This document shows, in pieces, positions 35,111 to 43,638 of a stretch of 64,000 nt of DNA. Positions within the stretch are counted from its first letter, which is position 1; each line of letters opens with the position of its first letter. Location of the stretch: the NCBI GenBank assembly GCA_944322145.1, contig CALUNW010000006.1, positions 1-64,000 on the forward strand. Reading direction: 5' to 3'. The notes below the pieces were generated by a model. The model was given only the letters and a program-made list of their open reading frames with translations, was not told the DNA's origin and did not search any database. The stretch is from an uncultured Atopobiaceae bacterium (GTDB lineage: Bacteria > Actinomycetota > Coriobacteriia > Coriobacteriales > Atopobiaceae). Position numbers and translations under genes: made by a program.

Positions 35111-36559
35111 ATGGCATTCAACAAGAAGAAGACCAAGATCGTCTGCACGATGGGTCCCGCCGTCGAGGACGAGGAGGTGCTGCGTCAGCTCATCCTTCAC
35201 GGCATGAACGTCGCTCGCTTCAACTTCTCCCATGGTAGCCACGAGTACCACCGCAAGAACATCGAGCGCGTCCGCGCGCTCTCCCGCGAGCTCGCCATCC
35301 CCGTCGCCATCATGCTCGACACCAAGGGCCCCGAGGTCCGCACGGGCCTGCTCAAGGATGGCAAGAAGGTCACGCTCGTGACCGGCGAGACCTGCGTCAT
35401 CACCACCGACGACAACGTCGAGGGCACCGCGGAGCGCTTCTCGCTCGACTACAAGAACCTCCCCAACGAGGTCGAGGAGGGCACCGTCATCCTCATCGAC
35501 GACGGCCTGATCGGCCTGGAGGTCGTGAGCGTCGAGGGCACCGACATCACCTGCAAGATCACCAACGGCGGCGAGCTCGGCGAGCGCAAGGGCGTCAACT
35601 TCCCCAACCTCAACATCAACCTCCCGTCCGTCACCGCCCAGGACCGCGCGGACATCATGTTTGGCTGCGAGCTCGGCATCGACGCCATCGCCGCCTCCTT
35701 CATCCGCGACGGCGAGGCCGTGCAGGAGATCCGCAAGATCTGCATCGAGATGGGCACCCCCAACGTCCTGATCTTCCCCAAGATCGAGAGCGCCCTGGGC
35801 GTCAAGAACTTCGACGAGATCCTCCACGCTGCCGACGGCTGCATGGTCGCCCGCGGCGACCTGGGCGTCGAGGTTCCTGCGGCGCAGGTCCCGCACATCC
35901 AGAAGACCATCATCCGCAAGTGCAACGAGCACTACAAGCCGGTCATCACCGCCACGCAGATGCTCGACTCCATGCAGCGCAACCCGCGCCCGACCCGCGC
36001 CGAGATCACCGACGTCGCCAACGCCGTCTACGACGGCACCGACTGCGTCATGCTCTCCGGCGAGACCGCGGCCGGCAAGTACCCGATCGAGGCAGTCAAG
36101 ACGATGTCCGACATCTGCAAGGAGACCGAGAAGTACCTGCCCGAGCGCAAGGAGTACCACGAGCGCGGCGGCATGCGCAACGTCAGCGGCGCGACCGGCT
36201 TTGCCGCGCTCGAGATGGCCGACCGCGTGGGCGCCAAGTGCATCCTCGCCCCCACCAACTCCGGCCGCTCCGCGCGCCTCATCTCCACCTTCCGCCCGAA
36301 GGTGCCGCTGTTCGCCACCTCCCCCAACGAGCAGACCATCCGTCGCACCTGCTTCTACTGGGGCGTCTACGCGTACCGCACCACCGAGCAGGGGTCGCTC
36401 TCCAGCACGCTCTACAACGCGCTGACCACCGCCAAGCTCAACAACCTCGTTGACACCGGCGACATCGTGGTCATCACCGCCGGCGACCCGCAGACCTCGC
36501 CGCGCATGGGCGACTACACCACCTCCACCAACATGGCGATGGTGGCCCAGGTTCAGTAG
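35111..36559 (+). CDS. pyk: Pyruvate kinase
   Basis: 482 aa. Converts phosphoenolpyruvate and ADP to pyruvate and ATP. Signatures: RFNFSHGSHEYH near 36-47, MLDTKGPEVRTG near 76-87, the catalytic-Lys/metal block PKIESALGVKNFDEIL with MVARGDLGVEVP, and VMLSGETAAGKYP. A C-terminal regulatory domain (about 355-480) is present. ATG has AAAGGGC upstream. Cotranscription with ldhA is likely. A strong inverted repeat follows. Confidence 0.96.
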   Translation: MAFNKKKTKIVCTMGPAVEDEEVLRQLILHGMNVARFNFSHGSHEYHRKNIERVRALSRELAIPVAIMLDTKGPEVRTGLLKDGKKVTLVTGETCVITTDDNVEGTAERFSLDYKNLPNEVEEGTVILIDDGLIGLEVVSVEGTDITCKITNGGELGERKGVNFPNLNINLPSVTAQDRADIMFGCELGIDAIAASFIRDGEAVQEIRKICIEMGTPNVLIFPKIESALGVKNFDEILHAADGCMVARGDLGVEVPAAQVPHIQKTIIRKCNEHYKPVITATQMLDSMQRNPRPTRAEITDVANAVYDGTDCVMLSGETAAGKYPIEAVKTMSDICKETEKYLPERKEYHERGGMRNVSGATGFAALEMADRVGAKCILAPTNSGRSARLISTFRPKVPLFATSPNEQTIRRTCFYWGVYAYRTTEQGSLSSTLYNALTTAKLNNLVDTGDIVVITAGDPQTSPRMGDYTTSTNMAMVAQVQ

Positions 36560-36585
36560 ACGGGTCATCTCTCCCGCAAGGGCTG

Positions 36586-36651
36586 AGGCCCCGGGAAGTT
36601 CCCTCCAGGCGTGCTCTTCGAGAAACGCCTTTCGGGAACTTCCCGGGGCCT
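36586..36651. terminator. 17-bp perfect inverted repeat after pyk
   Basis: Arms AGGCCCCGGGAAGTTCC (36586-36602) and the exact complement (36635-36651), with an inner 6-bp stem AGGCGT/ACGCCT. It lies between convergent pyk and the amylase gene, so it may end transcription from both sides. There is no T run on the plus strand, so it may instead be one of the intergenic palindromes of this genome. Confidence 0.6.
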
Positions 36652-36697
36652 CTCGCTGTCGACGAGACCCTTACCGCAGGGGTTGGGTGGAGCGTCC

Positions 36698-38047
36698 CTA
36701 CCGCTCGCAGCGCCAGTAGTACGCGGAGTAGGGCTTGAGCTCGGAGCCGCCGCCGAAGTCGTGCTCCACGCCGGTGATGAGGTCCACCGCGCGGCCGCAC
36801 TGGGCGTCGAAGTGCACCGTCGCGGGCTCGCCGCTCGCGTTTATCGCCACGATCACGCGCTCGTAGGTCCCGTGCTCGCCGCCGGCGTAGGCGCGCTGGA
36901 ACACCAGCTGCTGGGGCTGGCACTGGAGCTGCGCGTAGTCTCCCCAGACGAGCGCCGTCGAGTCCTCGCGGGCGCGCGCGATCGCCGCGATCCAGTCGGT
37001 GAGCGCGCTCCACTCGGGCGCGTCGAGCGCCGGACGCAGCTCGTGGTCGCCCGGGAGCTGCTCGCCCTCGATCCCCCACTCGGAGCCGTAGTAGACCGCC
37101 GGCACGCCGCTCATCGCAAAGAGCAGGCCATAGAGCGGGACCAGCTGGTTCTTGTCGTCCAGTTTGGTGGCGATGCGCGGCACATCATGGTTGTCCACGA
37201 AGTCGAGCATGTGGCGGCCGGTGTAGAGGTCCCACGGCTGGCTGCCGCTCTGGCGCTCCAGAGCGTAGGCGATCTCGTGCATGTTGGCGGCGTTCATGGA
37301 CGACCACAGGCCCTTGTACGCCTCGTAGTTGGTGACCGAGTCGCAGAGGTCCTCGCCCATCCACTGGTTGTAGTCGCCGAACATGGTCTCGCCCACCAGC
37401 GGGAACTTCTCGCCCCGCTCGCTGCCGATCTGGTTGGCGAGGTTGCGCAGGAAGCGCAGGAACCCCTGATCGAGGCAATAGGCAACGTCGAGACGCAGGC
37501 CGTCGATGTCAAACTCGCGCACCCAGCCGCGGATGACGTCGGCCAGGTAGTCGTTGAGCTCGTTGTTCCAATGGTTGAGCTTCACCAGGTTCTGGGCGCC
37601 CTCCCAGCAGCTGTAGGAGAGGCCGTCGTTGAAGCAGTTGTTGCCATTGAAGTCGATCTCGAACCAACCGGCGTAGGGACTCTCCCCGCGACGGGCGAGC
37701 ACGTCCTGGAACGCCCAGAAGCCACGTCCCACGTGGTTGAACACGCCGTCCAGGAGCACCTTGATGCCCGCCTCGTGACAAGCGTCCACCACAGCACGCA
37801 GGTCCTCGTTGGTGCCCAGGCGGCAGTCGACCTTGGTGTAGTCACGCGTGTCGTATCCGTGGGCGTCAGACTCGAAGACGGGGTTGAGCAGCAGACACGT
37901 GGCGCCGAGCCGGGCCATGTGGTCGATCCAGCCGTTGTCGATAAGCTGCAGGATGCGATGCTCGAGAATGCCGTCGTTCTCGTACGGGGCGCCAGTGAGG
38001 CCCAGCGGATACACCTGATAGACAAAGGACGGCTCGTACCAGCTCAT
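36698..38047 (-). CDS. GH13 alpha-amylase family glycoside hydrolase (cytoplasmic)
   Basis: 449 aa without a signal peptide. The four GH13 regions are clear: DGVFNH (100-105), GLRLDVAY with nucleophile Asp187, Glu220 (GETMFG) as acid/base, and FVDNHD (283-288, Asp288). A short C-terminal beta domain follows. Short cytoplasmic enzymes of this kind act on maltodextrin or cyclodextrin-like substrates. ATG has AGAGGAGC upstream. Single gene, convergent with pyk. Exact specificity is not readable. Confidence 0.9.
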   Translation of the reverse strand: MSWYEPSFVYQVYPLGLTGAPYENDGILEHRILQLIDNGWIDHMARLGATCLLLNPVFESDAHGYDTRDYTKVDCRLGTNEDLRAVVDACHEAGIKVLLDGVFNHVGRGFWAFQDVLARRGESPYAGWFEIDFNGNNCFNDGLSYSCWEGAQNLVKLNHWNNELNDYLADVIRGWVREFDIDGLRLDVAYCLDQGFLRFLRNLANQIGSERGEKFPLVGETMFGDYNQWMGEDLCDSVTNYEAYKGLWSSMNAANMHEIAYALERQSGSQPWDLYTGRHMLDFVDNHDVPRIATKLDDKNQLVPLYGLLFAMSGVPAVYYGSEWGIEGEQLPGDHELRPALDAPEWSALTDWIAAIARAREDSTALVWGDYAQLQCQPQQLVFQRAYAGGEHGTYERVIVAINASGEPATVHFDAQCGRAVDLITGVEHDFGGGSELKPYSAYYWRCER

Positions 38048-38154
38048 GCGGGAGCTCCTCTCATAGACAGCGGACCCTCAACATTCTAGCCGCATGCCGT
38101 TCGCCTAATTTCGCCGTGGGTCAGCGGCAAGCACGCGCGATGGACGTGCCCCTC

Positions 38155-38296
38155 GAGGGTATGTACACCCCTGCTTGAGGGTATGTACACCCGCCGGTTT
38201 TGGGTTGGTTGCAAACGCGCAGGTAGATAAGCTGGCGAGAAGAACGGGCGGCTCGGAGGGGTGTACATACCCTCAAGCAGGGGTGTACATACCCTC
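38155..38296. repeat. 38-bp perfect inverted repeat
   Basis: Left arm 38155-38192 and right arm 38259-38296 are exact reverse complements. Each arm itself contains GAGGGTATGTACACCC twice, separated by CTGCTT. The 66-base spacer holds GGCGAGAAGAACG (38234-38246), and GCCGAGAAGGACG follows at 38305. It lies between the amylase promoter side and the nagA terminator; no gene in 38048-38381. Confidence 0.92.
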
Positions 38297-38329
38297 GCGT
38301 CACAGCCGAGAAGGACGCGCGGCAGAATA

Positions 38330-38355
38330 AGGGCGGCCCCGCGCGGGGCCGCCCT
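38330..38355 (-). terminator. Terminator hairpin of the nag operon
   Basis: Perfect 11-bp stem AGGGCGGCCCC/GGGGCCGCCCT with GCGC loop, followed on the minus strand by TATTCT. It lies 27 bp past the nagA stop. Confidence 0.75.
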
Positions 38356-38381
38356 CGGGAAAGGGACCGATGAAACCGGCG

Positions 38382-39545
38382 CTACGCGCGCTCGTAGACG
38401 GTGCGGCCGCCCACGATCGTGCGGACGACGTCGTAGGCGTCGTCCATGAGCACGAGGTCGGCGCGGGCGCCCACGGCGATGCGACCGCGGTCGGACCAGC
38501 CGAAGAGGCGCGCCGGGTTCTCGGAGAGCGGCTTGGCGGCCAGCTCGACCGGGGCTCCCGTGAACTTCATGAAGTTGCGCAGCGCCGTGGCCTGCGTGAG
38601 CGTGGAGCCCGCGCGGACGCCCGTGGTGGCGAGCTTGGCGTCACCGTCCTCGACCACGACGTCGTTGACGCCGAGCTTGTAGCTGCCATCGGGCAGGCCG
38701 GCGGCCATGATGGAGTCCGTGATGCCCAGGATCTTGTCCCAGCCCTTGACCTTGACGTAGAGGCGCACCGTGCCCGGCACGAGGTGACGGCCGTCGCAGA
38801 TCGTCTCCGCGTAGATGTCGCTCTCGAGCGCAACTCCAAAAATCGCGGGCTCATGCTGGTGGAAGAGGCGCATCGCGTTGCCCACGTGCGTGGCGGACTT
38901 GGCGCCCGCGTTCACGCACGCCCAGGAGAGGTCGTAGCCCGCGCCGCTGTGGCCGATGGCGGAGGTGATGCCCAGGGCCTCGAGCTGCGGAATGAGCTCG
39001 GGCACGCCGGGGACCTCCGGGGCGAGCGTGGTGTAGAGGATGTGCCCGCCGGCAGCCTCCTGGTACTGGCGGAACAGGTCGACCGAGGCCTCGTGCATGA
39101 GCAGGTGCTCGGGCATGGCGCCCTTGTACTCACTCGAGAGGCACGGGCCCTCCAAGTGGATGCCGAGAAGCGCGGCGCCGTCGTAGGGGCCGCCCTCGAT
39201 GACCTGACGCGCCTGCTCGATGCACCAGAGTGTCTGCTCCGGCGTGTCCGTGAGGATGGAGCAGAGCCAGCCCGTGGTTCCCTGGGAGGCGAAGAAGCGG
39301 CCGATGGTGCGCAGGCCCTCGACGTCGGCGGCGTTCACGTCAAAGCCCGCGGCGCCGTGGGTGTGCACGTCGATGAAGCCCGGCAGGGCGAGAAGCCCGC
39401 TCGCGTCGATGACCGGCAGGTCCTTCTCGTTGTCATAGGCCGAGGAGAGGCCGGTGACGACGCCGTCCTCGACGGTGACGTTCAGACGCGCGAGCTCGCC
39501 CTCGGAGAGGACGCGCGCGCCCGTGATGTAGCAGCTGGACAGCAT
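38382..39545 (-). CDS. nagA: N-acetylglucosamine-6-phosphate deacetylase
   Basis: 387 aa. Removes acetate from GlcNAc-6-P, giving GlcN-6-P. Amidohydrolase motifs: DVHTHG near 59-64, the metal/active-site block HLEGPCLS near 129-136, GHSGAGY, ATHVGNAM, DGRHLVPG and the catalytic Asp region TDSIMAAG. It lies 11 bp after nagB; together they convert GlcNAc-6-P to fructose-6-P. A second, quite different NagA is at 59909-61075. Confidence 0.93.
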   Translation of the reverse strand: MLSSCYITGARVLSEGELARLNVTVEDGVVTGLSSAYDNEKDLPVIDASGLLALPGFIDVHTHGAAGFDVNAADVEGLRTIGRFFASQGTTGWLCSILTDTPEQTLWCIEQARQVIEGGPYDGAALLGIHLEGPCLSSEYKGAMPEHLLMHEASVDLFRQYQEAAGGHILYTTLAPEVPGVPELIPQLEALGITSAIGHSGAGYDLSWACVNAGAKSATHVGNAMRLFHQHEPAIFGVALESDIYAETICDGRHLVPGTVRLYVKVKGWDKILGITDSIMAAGLPDGSYKLGVNDVVVEDGDAKLATTGVRAGSTLTQATALRNFMKFTGAPVELAAKPLSENPARLFGWSDRGRIAVGARADLVLMDDAYDVVRTIVGGRTVYERA

Positions 39546-39556
39546 GGCCGGCCTCC

Positions 39557-40372
39557 CTAGTAGGCCTGGTGACGGGCGACGTCGTTGACGTAGATCTTGG
39601 CGTCGGGGTGGCTCTGCAGAAGCGTGGCGGGGAAGGCGGCCGTGGGCTCGCCGTAGGCCGCGCGGCGCACGACGCCGCGATGCCAGTCGCGGAAGACGCC
39701 GAGGCGCACCTTGCGCGCACCGAGGATCTCGCGCATGCCGATGGTCACGCAGCGGTGCGGCATGTCCTCGAGGGCGCCGCCGAGGTCGCCCACGGAGTTG
39801 GTGGCGCGGGTCTCGGGATGGATGTCGAGGGTGCGGGTCTCGAGCGCGGCGAACTCCTCGCAGGAGAGCTCGGGCTGCGGCTCGTTGAATGCGAGGTGCC
39901 CGGTGATGCCGATGCCGCCGAAGGCGATGTCCACGCCGCCGAGCTCGTCGATCACGCGGCCGATGCGGCCCAGGTCATGCGGGTCGGGGAAGATGCGCTG
40001 CTCCTCGGGCATCACGAGCTCGGGGTCGATCTTGCCGTAGACGTTGCGAGCCATGAAGCCGCGGAAGGAGAGCGGGTCGTCCGCGCTGATCCACTCGTCG
40101 TTGTCGTCCAGGTACTCGTCCATGTTGATGAACCAGCAGTCCTTGAGGGAGATGCGCTGGTCGTTGACCATCTTGACGAAGTAGGGATAGTGGCCGACGG
40201 GGCCGACGGGGCAGATGAACACGGTCTTCTCGCCGCGGGCGTTGTGCTCGCGGATGGTGCTGACCATCTCGAGGGCGAGGTCGAAGAAGACCTCCGCGGA
40301 GTCACCGGCGCAGACGAGCGGCACACGGGCGTCGCGACCAAGGTCCTCGGCTGAGATGTGATAGTACTCCAT
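39557..40372 (-). CDS. nagB: Glucosamine-6-phosphate deaminase (NagB-like)
   Basis: 271 aa. Converts GlcN-6-P to fructose-6-P and ammonia. Family features: FINMDEYL near 82-89 (catalytic Asp), GGIGITGHLAFNEP near 153-166, and SVGDLGG. ATG 40372 is preceded by AAGGAG. The N-terminus is longer and more diverged than E. coli NagB, and the loop FICPVGPVGHYPYF replaces the usual S/T-rich turn, so activity on a related 6-phosphosugar is possible. A hairpin (40398-40451) separates it from the binding-protein gene. Confidence 0.85.
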   Translation of the reverse strand: MEYYHISAEDLGRDARVPLVCAGDSAEVFFDLALEMVSTIREHNARGEKTVFICPVGPVGHYPYFVKMVNDQRISLKDCWFINMDEYLDDNDEWISADDPLSFRGFMARNVYGKIDPELVMPEEQRIFPDPHDLGRIGRVIDELGGVDIAFGGIGITGHLAFNEPQPELSCEEFAALETRTLDIHPETRATNSVGDLGGALEDMPHRCVTIGMREILGARKVRLGVFRDWHRGVVRRAAYGEPTAAFPATLLQSHPDAKIYVNDVARHQAY

Positions 40373-40397
40373 GCTTTCTCCTTGTCTCGCGTGAAAG

Positions 40398-40451
40398 AGA
40401 CGGCCTCCCCGCGCGGATGGGGAGGGTCACCCTGCTGCGGAGAGGCCGTCT
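40398..40451 (-). promoter_or_regulatory. Intercistronic stem-loop between the binding-protein gene and nagB
   Basis: A 9-bp stem AGACGGCCT (40398-40406)/AGGCCGTCT (40443-40451) enclosing a GC-rich loop with further pairing. Stem-loops in this position commonly set high expression of the binding protein relative to genes downstream; that role is inferred here. Confidence 0.5.
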
Positions 40452-40494
40452 GACGGGGGCTATGAGCGCCCTCGGAAACCGCTGTTCAGAAGCG

Positions 40495-41589
40495 CTACTT
40501 GATGGTCTCGTAGAGCTCGTCGGACTCGGTGATGACGTCGGTCAGGACGTAGTCCTCGACGGGCACCTCGGCCTCGATCTGGCCGCCGTCCAGGAAGACC
40601 TTCTGCTGGGCCTCGTAGTAGCCGACGATGGTGTCGGTGTTGCCGATGGCGTCGACGGCACCCTGCCAGTCGCCCTCGCCCGTGGACTGAAGGAGCGTGT
40701 CCTCGGGAACGCCGAGCTCTGAGGCAAGCAGCTTGGCAACGTCGTCGATGTGCTCGGCGCGGTAGACCTTGCCCTTGTCCAGAGCGGCGCCAAAGCGCAC
40801 GAGGACGTCGTGGTTCTCCTCGGCGTACTCGGGCAGGACGACGTAGGAGCCGGGGAAGGCGACCTCGTCGGAGTAGTCGGTGTTGGTGCCGAGGACGAGG
40901 TAGTCGTCGCCGAGCTGCTCCTCGAGGGTGACGGTGTTGGGCGACCAGGTGGCGGCGGCGTCGATCTGGCCGGAGATGAGGGCCGTCGTCATGCCGGAGA
41001 CGTCCATCTCGACGGTGTTGACGTCGTCGACGGTGAGGCCGGCGTCCTGGAGAACGTACTGGAGGATGATCTCGGAGGAGGTGCCGGAGGCGACGCCCAC
41101 CGTCTTGCCGGCGAGGTCAGCGCCGGTCTCGATGCCGTGGGACTTGTTGGCGACGACGCAGTCGGCCTGGGAGAGCTGGTCGAACGCGAAGATCTTGGCC
41201 TGGCCCTGGATGCACAGGGAGTGAGCGCCGTGGCCGATCTGGGAGATGTCCACGGAGCCGGACTGCATGGCCGTGATCTCGGCGGGGCCGGCCTGGAACT
41301 GCTCGGTCTCGACGGTGATGCCGACCTCCTCGAAGTAGCCCTGGTCGATGGCCGAGAAGAGCGTGGCCGCGGAGCCCAGGTTGGGCATGAAGGCGACGTG
41401 GACGGTGACGGGCTCGTACTCGGTGCCGGCCGGCTCCTCCTCGGTGTCGTCGGCGGTGTCGTCAGCAGCGGGCTCCTGGGTGCCGTTGTCGCAGCCGGCG
41501 AGGACCATGCCGGAGCCCACGACGCCGGCGGCGCCGGCGACCTTGAGGAAGGAGCGGCGGCTGAGCTGGTTCATGTCGATCTTCTTCAT
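40495..41589 (-). CDS. NMT1/SsuA-like ABC transporter substrate-binding lipoprotein
   Basis: 364 aa. The N-terminus has a Tat-like SRRSFLKVAG and a lipobox VLAGC, followed by an acidic linker (about 35-55). The mature part belongs to the SsuA/TauA/THI5-like binding proteins: VHVAFMPNLGSAATLFSAID, GYFEEVGITVE, then AGKTVGVASGTSSE and a hinge region. Relatives bind sulfonates, taurine, nitrate or pyrimidine precursors. It is encoded with its ATPase and permease, and its operon continues into nagB-nagA, an unusual pairing. Substrate unknown. Confidence 0.85.
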   Translation of the reverse strand: MKKIDMNQLSRRSFLKVAGAAGVVGSGMVLAGCDNGTQEPAADDTADDTEEEPAGTEYEPVTVHVAFMPNLGSAATLFSAIDQGYFEEVGITVETEQFQAGPAEITAMQSGSVDISQIGHGAHSLCIQGQAKIFAFDQLSQADCVVANKSHGIETGADLAGKTVGVASGTSSEIILQYVLQDAGLTVDDVNTVEMDVSGMTTALISGQIDAAATWSPNTVTLEEQLGDDYLVLGTNTDYSDEVAFPGSYVVLPEYAEENHDVLVRFGAALDKGKVYRAEHIDDVAKLLASELGVPEDTLLQSTGEGDWQGAVDAIGNTDTIVGYYEAQQKVFLDGGQIEAEVPVEDYVLTDVITESDELYETIK

Positions 41590-41638
41590 ATCGAATCCTT
41601 TCTCGTGGAGGCGAGTTCTTCTCGCTTCCCTCCCATTT

Positions 41639-41655
41639 CGGGGGCCGGGCCCCCG
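41639..41655 (-). promoter_or_regulatory. Short intercistronic hairpin before the binding-protein gene
   Basis: CGGGGG/CCCCCG, 6 bp, in the 94-bp gap between the ATPase stop and the binding-protein start. GAGTTCTTCTCGC lies beside it. Confidence 0.4.
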
Positions 41656-41683
41656 CGAATAACGAGCGGACGTGCGTGCAAGG

Positions 41684-42475
41684 CTACTTGCGGACGGAGA
41701 GGTACTCCTGGTAGACCTGGCTCCAGATGTGGTTCTTGAGCTCGAGGAAGCGCGGGGTCATCTTGGTCTCCTGCGTGCGGGGATACGGGATGTCGATGTC
41801 CACGATCTCCTTCACGCGGCCCGGTCGCGCGTACATGATGATGACGCGCTGGGCGAGGATGATGGCCTCCTCGACGTCGTGGGTGATGAAGAAGCAGGTC
41901 TTCTGCTCCTTCTCCCAGGTCTCGAGCAGCTCGGACTGGAGCTGGGTGCGCGTCTGGGCGTCAAGGGCGCCGAACGGCTCGTCCATGAGCAGGACCTTGG
42001 GGTTGACCGCATAGGCGCGGGCGATGGCCACGCGCTGCTTCATGCCGCCCGAGAGCTCCTTGGGGTAGGACTGCACGAAGTCCTGCAGCTCGACGAGCTT
42101 GATGTACTTGAGCGCGATCTCCTCGGCCTCCTTGTCGGACTTGCCCTGGAGCTTGAGGCCAAACTTGACGTTCTCGAGGACCGTGAGCCACGGGAAGAGG
42201 GCGTACTGCTGGAAGACGATGCCGCGGTCGGGGCCGGGGCCCGTGACCTCCTGGCCGTCCACCAGGACGCGGCCCTCCGTGGGCTCCTCGAGGCCACCGA
42301 TGATGTTCAGGAGCGTGGACTTGCCGCAGCCGGACGGCCCGACGACGCACACGAACTCGTTCTCGTGGATGTCGAAGTTGGCGCCGTTGAGCGCGACCAC
42401 CTCGCCCTTGCGGGTGTTGAACTTCTTGACCACGTTCTCGATGTGGACCTTTACTGCTGAATCGTTTCCTGCCAT
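41684..42475 (-). CDS. ABC transporter ATP-binding protein (SsuB/TauB-like)
   Basis: 263 aa. Walker A GPSGCGKST (about 46-54), Q-loop FQQYALFPWL, signature LSGGMKQRVAIARA, Walker B VLLMDEP and the H-loop THDVEEA. FQQYALFPW and the overall pattern are typical of nitrate/sulfonate/taurine importers. Its start overlaps the permease gene end by 25 bp. It provides energy for the permease encoded upstream. Confidence 0.93.
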   Translation of the reverse strand: MAGNDSAVKVHIENVVKKFNTRKGEVVALNGANFDIHENEFVCVVGPSGCGKSTLLNIIGGLEEPTEGRVLVDGQEVTGPGPDRGIVFQQYALFPWLTVLENVKFGLKLQGKSDKEAEEIALKYIKLVELQDFVQSYPKELSGGMKQRVAIARAYAVNPKVLLMDEPFGALDAQTRTQLQSELLETWEKEQKTCFFITHDVEEAIILAQRVIIMYARPGRVKEIVDIDIPYPRTQETKMTPRFLELKNHIWSQVYQEYLSVRK

Positions 42476-43230
42476 CCCGTGAACCTCCTCTCAAGGAATC
42501 GGACGATCTTCTCGAAGCAGATGCCGATGATGCCGAGCATGATGATGCCGAGCAGCACGACGTCCATCTGGTAGTAGCCGCTCGCCTGCTGAATCATCAT
42601 GCCGATGCCCTTGTCGCCACCGACGATCTCGGAGGCCATGAGCGTGGTGAGCGAGGTGGAGAGGCCCAGGCGCGCCGCGACGAGGATGAAGGGCGTCGAG
42701 GCGGGGATGGTGACCTTGAAGAAGATGTCCTTCTGGGTGGCGCCGAGCACGCGCGCCGCCTTGATGAGCGTGACGTCCACGCCCTTGACGCCCTGGTAGA
42801 TGGTGATGACCATGACCAGGAACGCCGCGATGAAGATGACCGTGATCTTGGAGGTCTGACCGATGCCGAGGGCGGCGATGATCAGGAAGACGTAGGCCAG
42901 CGGCGGGATGTTGCGGATGAACTGGATCCAGGGCTCGACGACGTGACGGAACGGGTCGTACCACGCCATCAGGAAGGCGACCGGAATCGACACCACGAAG
43001 GCGATGCCGAAGCCCGTGAGAACACGGGACACGGAGGCCCAGACGTGCTCCCAGAGCAGGCCGCTCTGAGCGCGCTCGATGAAGGCGTTGAGGACCTTCT
43101 CGGGTGACGCGAAGACCGCCGGCCACGTGCCGGAGGCGGCGAGCCACAGGGCTATCGCCAGCGCCAGGGAGATCAGTGCCCAAGCCCAGCTTGGCACCTT
43201 ACTCCAGATGGGTACTTTCTTCTCTTTCAA
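42451..43230 (-). CDS. ABC transporter permease (SsuC/TauC-like)
   Basis: 259 aa with six hydrophobic segments and the EAA-like loop AARVLGATQKDIFFKVTIPAS (about 158-178, cited in part: ARVLGATQKDIFF). The SLTTLMASEIVGG segment is typical of the sulfonate/taurine/nitrate family. First gene of the leftward operon (permease, ATPase, binding protein, NagB, NagA), about 400 bp from the divergent LacI regulator gene. Confidence 0.9.
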   Translation of the reverse strand: MKEKKVPIWSKVPSWAWALISLALAIALWLAASGTWPAVFASPEKVLNAFIERAQSGLLWEHVWASVSRVLTGFGIAFVVSIPVAFLMAWYDPFRHVVEPWIQFIRNIPPLAYVFLIIAALGIGQTSKITVIFIAAFLVMVITIYQGVKGVDVTLIKAARVLGATQKDIFFKVTIPASTPFILVAARLGLSTSLTTLMASEIVGGDKGIGMMIQQASGYYQMDVVLLGIIMLGIIGICFEKIVRFLERRFTGWQETIQQ

Positions 43231-43514
43231 TGACGGCCTCCTTCTCTTTCTCCCGCCGTGCCCCTCCCCAGAAGGACGCTTGGAGGCGCGACGAGTGCAT
43301 CCGGCGAACGCGTGCGACGTGCAAGGATCAGACCAAAGAGCGCGTGGTCGAGAAGAACGAAATGCGGAACACTTGACCGCTTGTTGTCACTCAAACGATT
43401 AAGTTACTGACATGTAACCACAGCCTCTACGCATTTCCTAGTGTAAAGTTGCAGTAAGGGCCGCTTAGGGCCGATTTGGTACCGCTCAGCACTTGTTAAG
43501 TGGTTAACCTCGAT

Positions 43515-43527
43515 AAACGGTCGGTTT
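43515..43527. promoter_or_regulatory. Candidate LacI-type operator in the divergent gap
   Basis: AAACGGTCGGTTT has AAAC/GTTT arms around a CG-containing centre, as in many LacI-family operators. Another AAACGATT half-like site is at about 43393. The gap 43231-43638 is AT-richer than its surroundings and must hold both promoters. I could not assign -35/-10 pairs with confidence. Confidence 0.3.
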
Positions 43528-43595
43528 TGACCTGCGAGCGCATTTCTCCAAGTTCTTCTCGATATAAGGCACAGGTCATGGTAAACAGGTACTAT

Positions 43596-43617
43596 CTCAC
43601 TTAATCGAAAAAGTGAG
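43596..43617. promoter_or_regulatory. CTCACTT/AAGTGAG hairpin before the LacI-type gene
   Basis: Perfect 7-bp arms with an 8-base centre (AATCGAAA), 21 bp upstream of the regulator start codon. It could be an operator for autoregulation or a leader hairpin. Confidence 0.4.
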
Positions 43618-43638
43618 ACTCGAGGATTGGAGGCGGAA

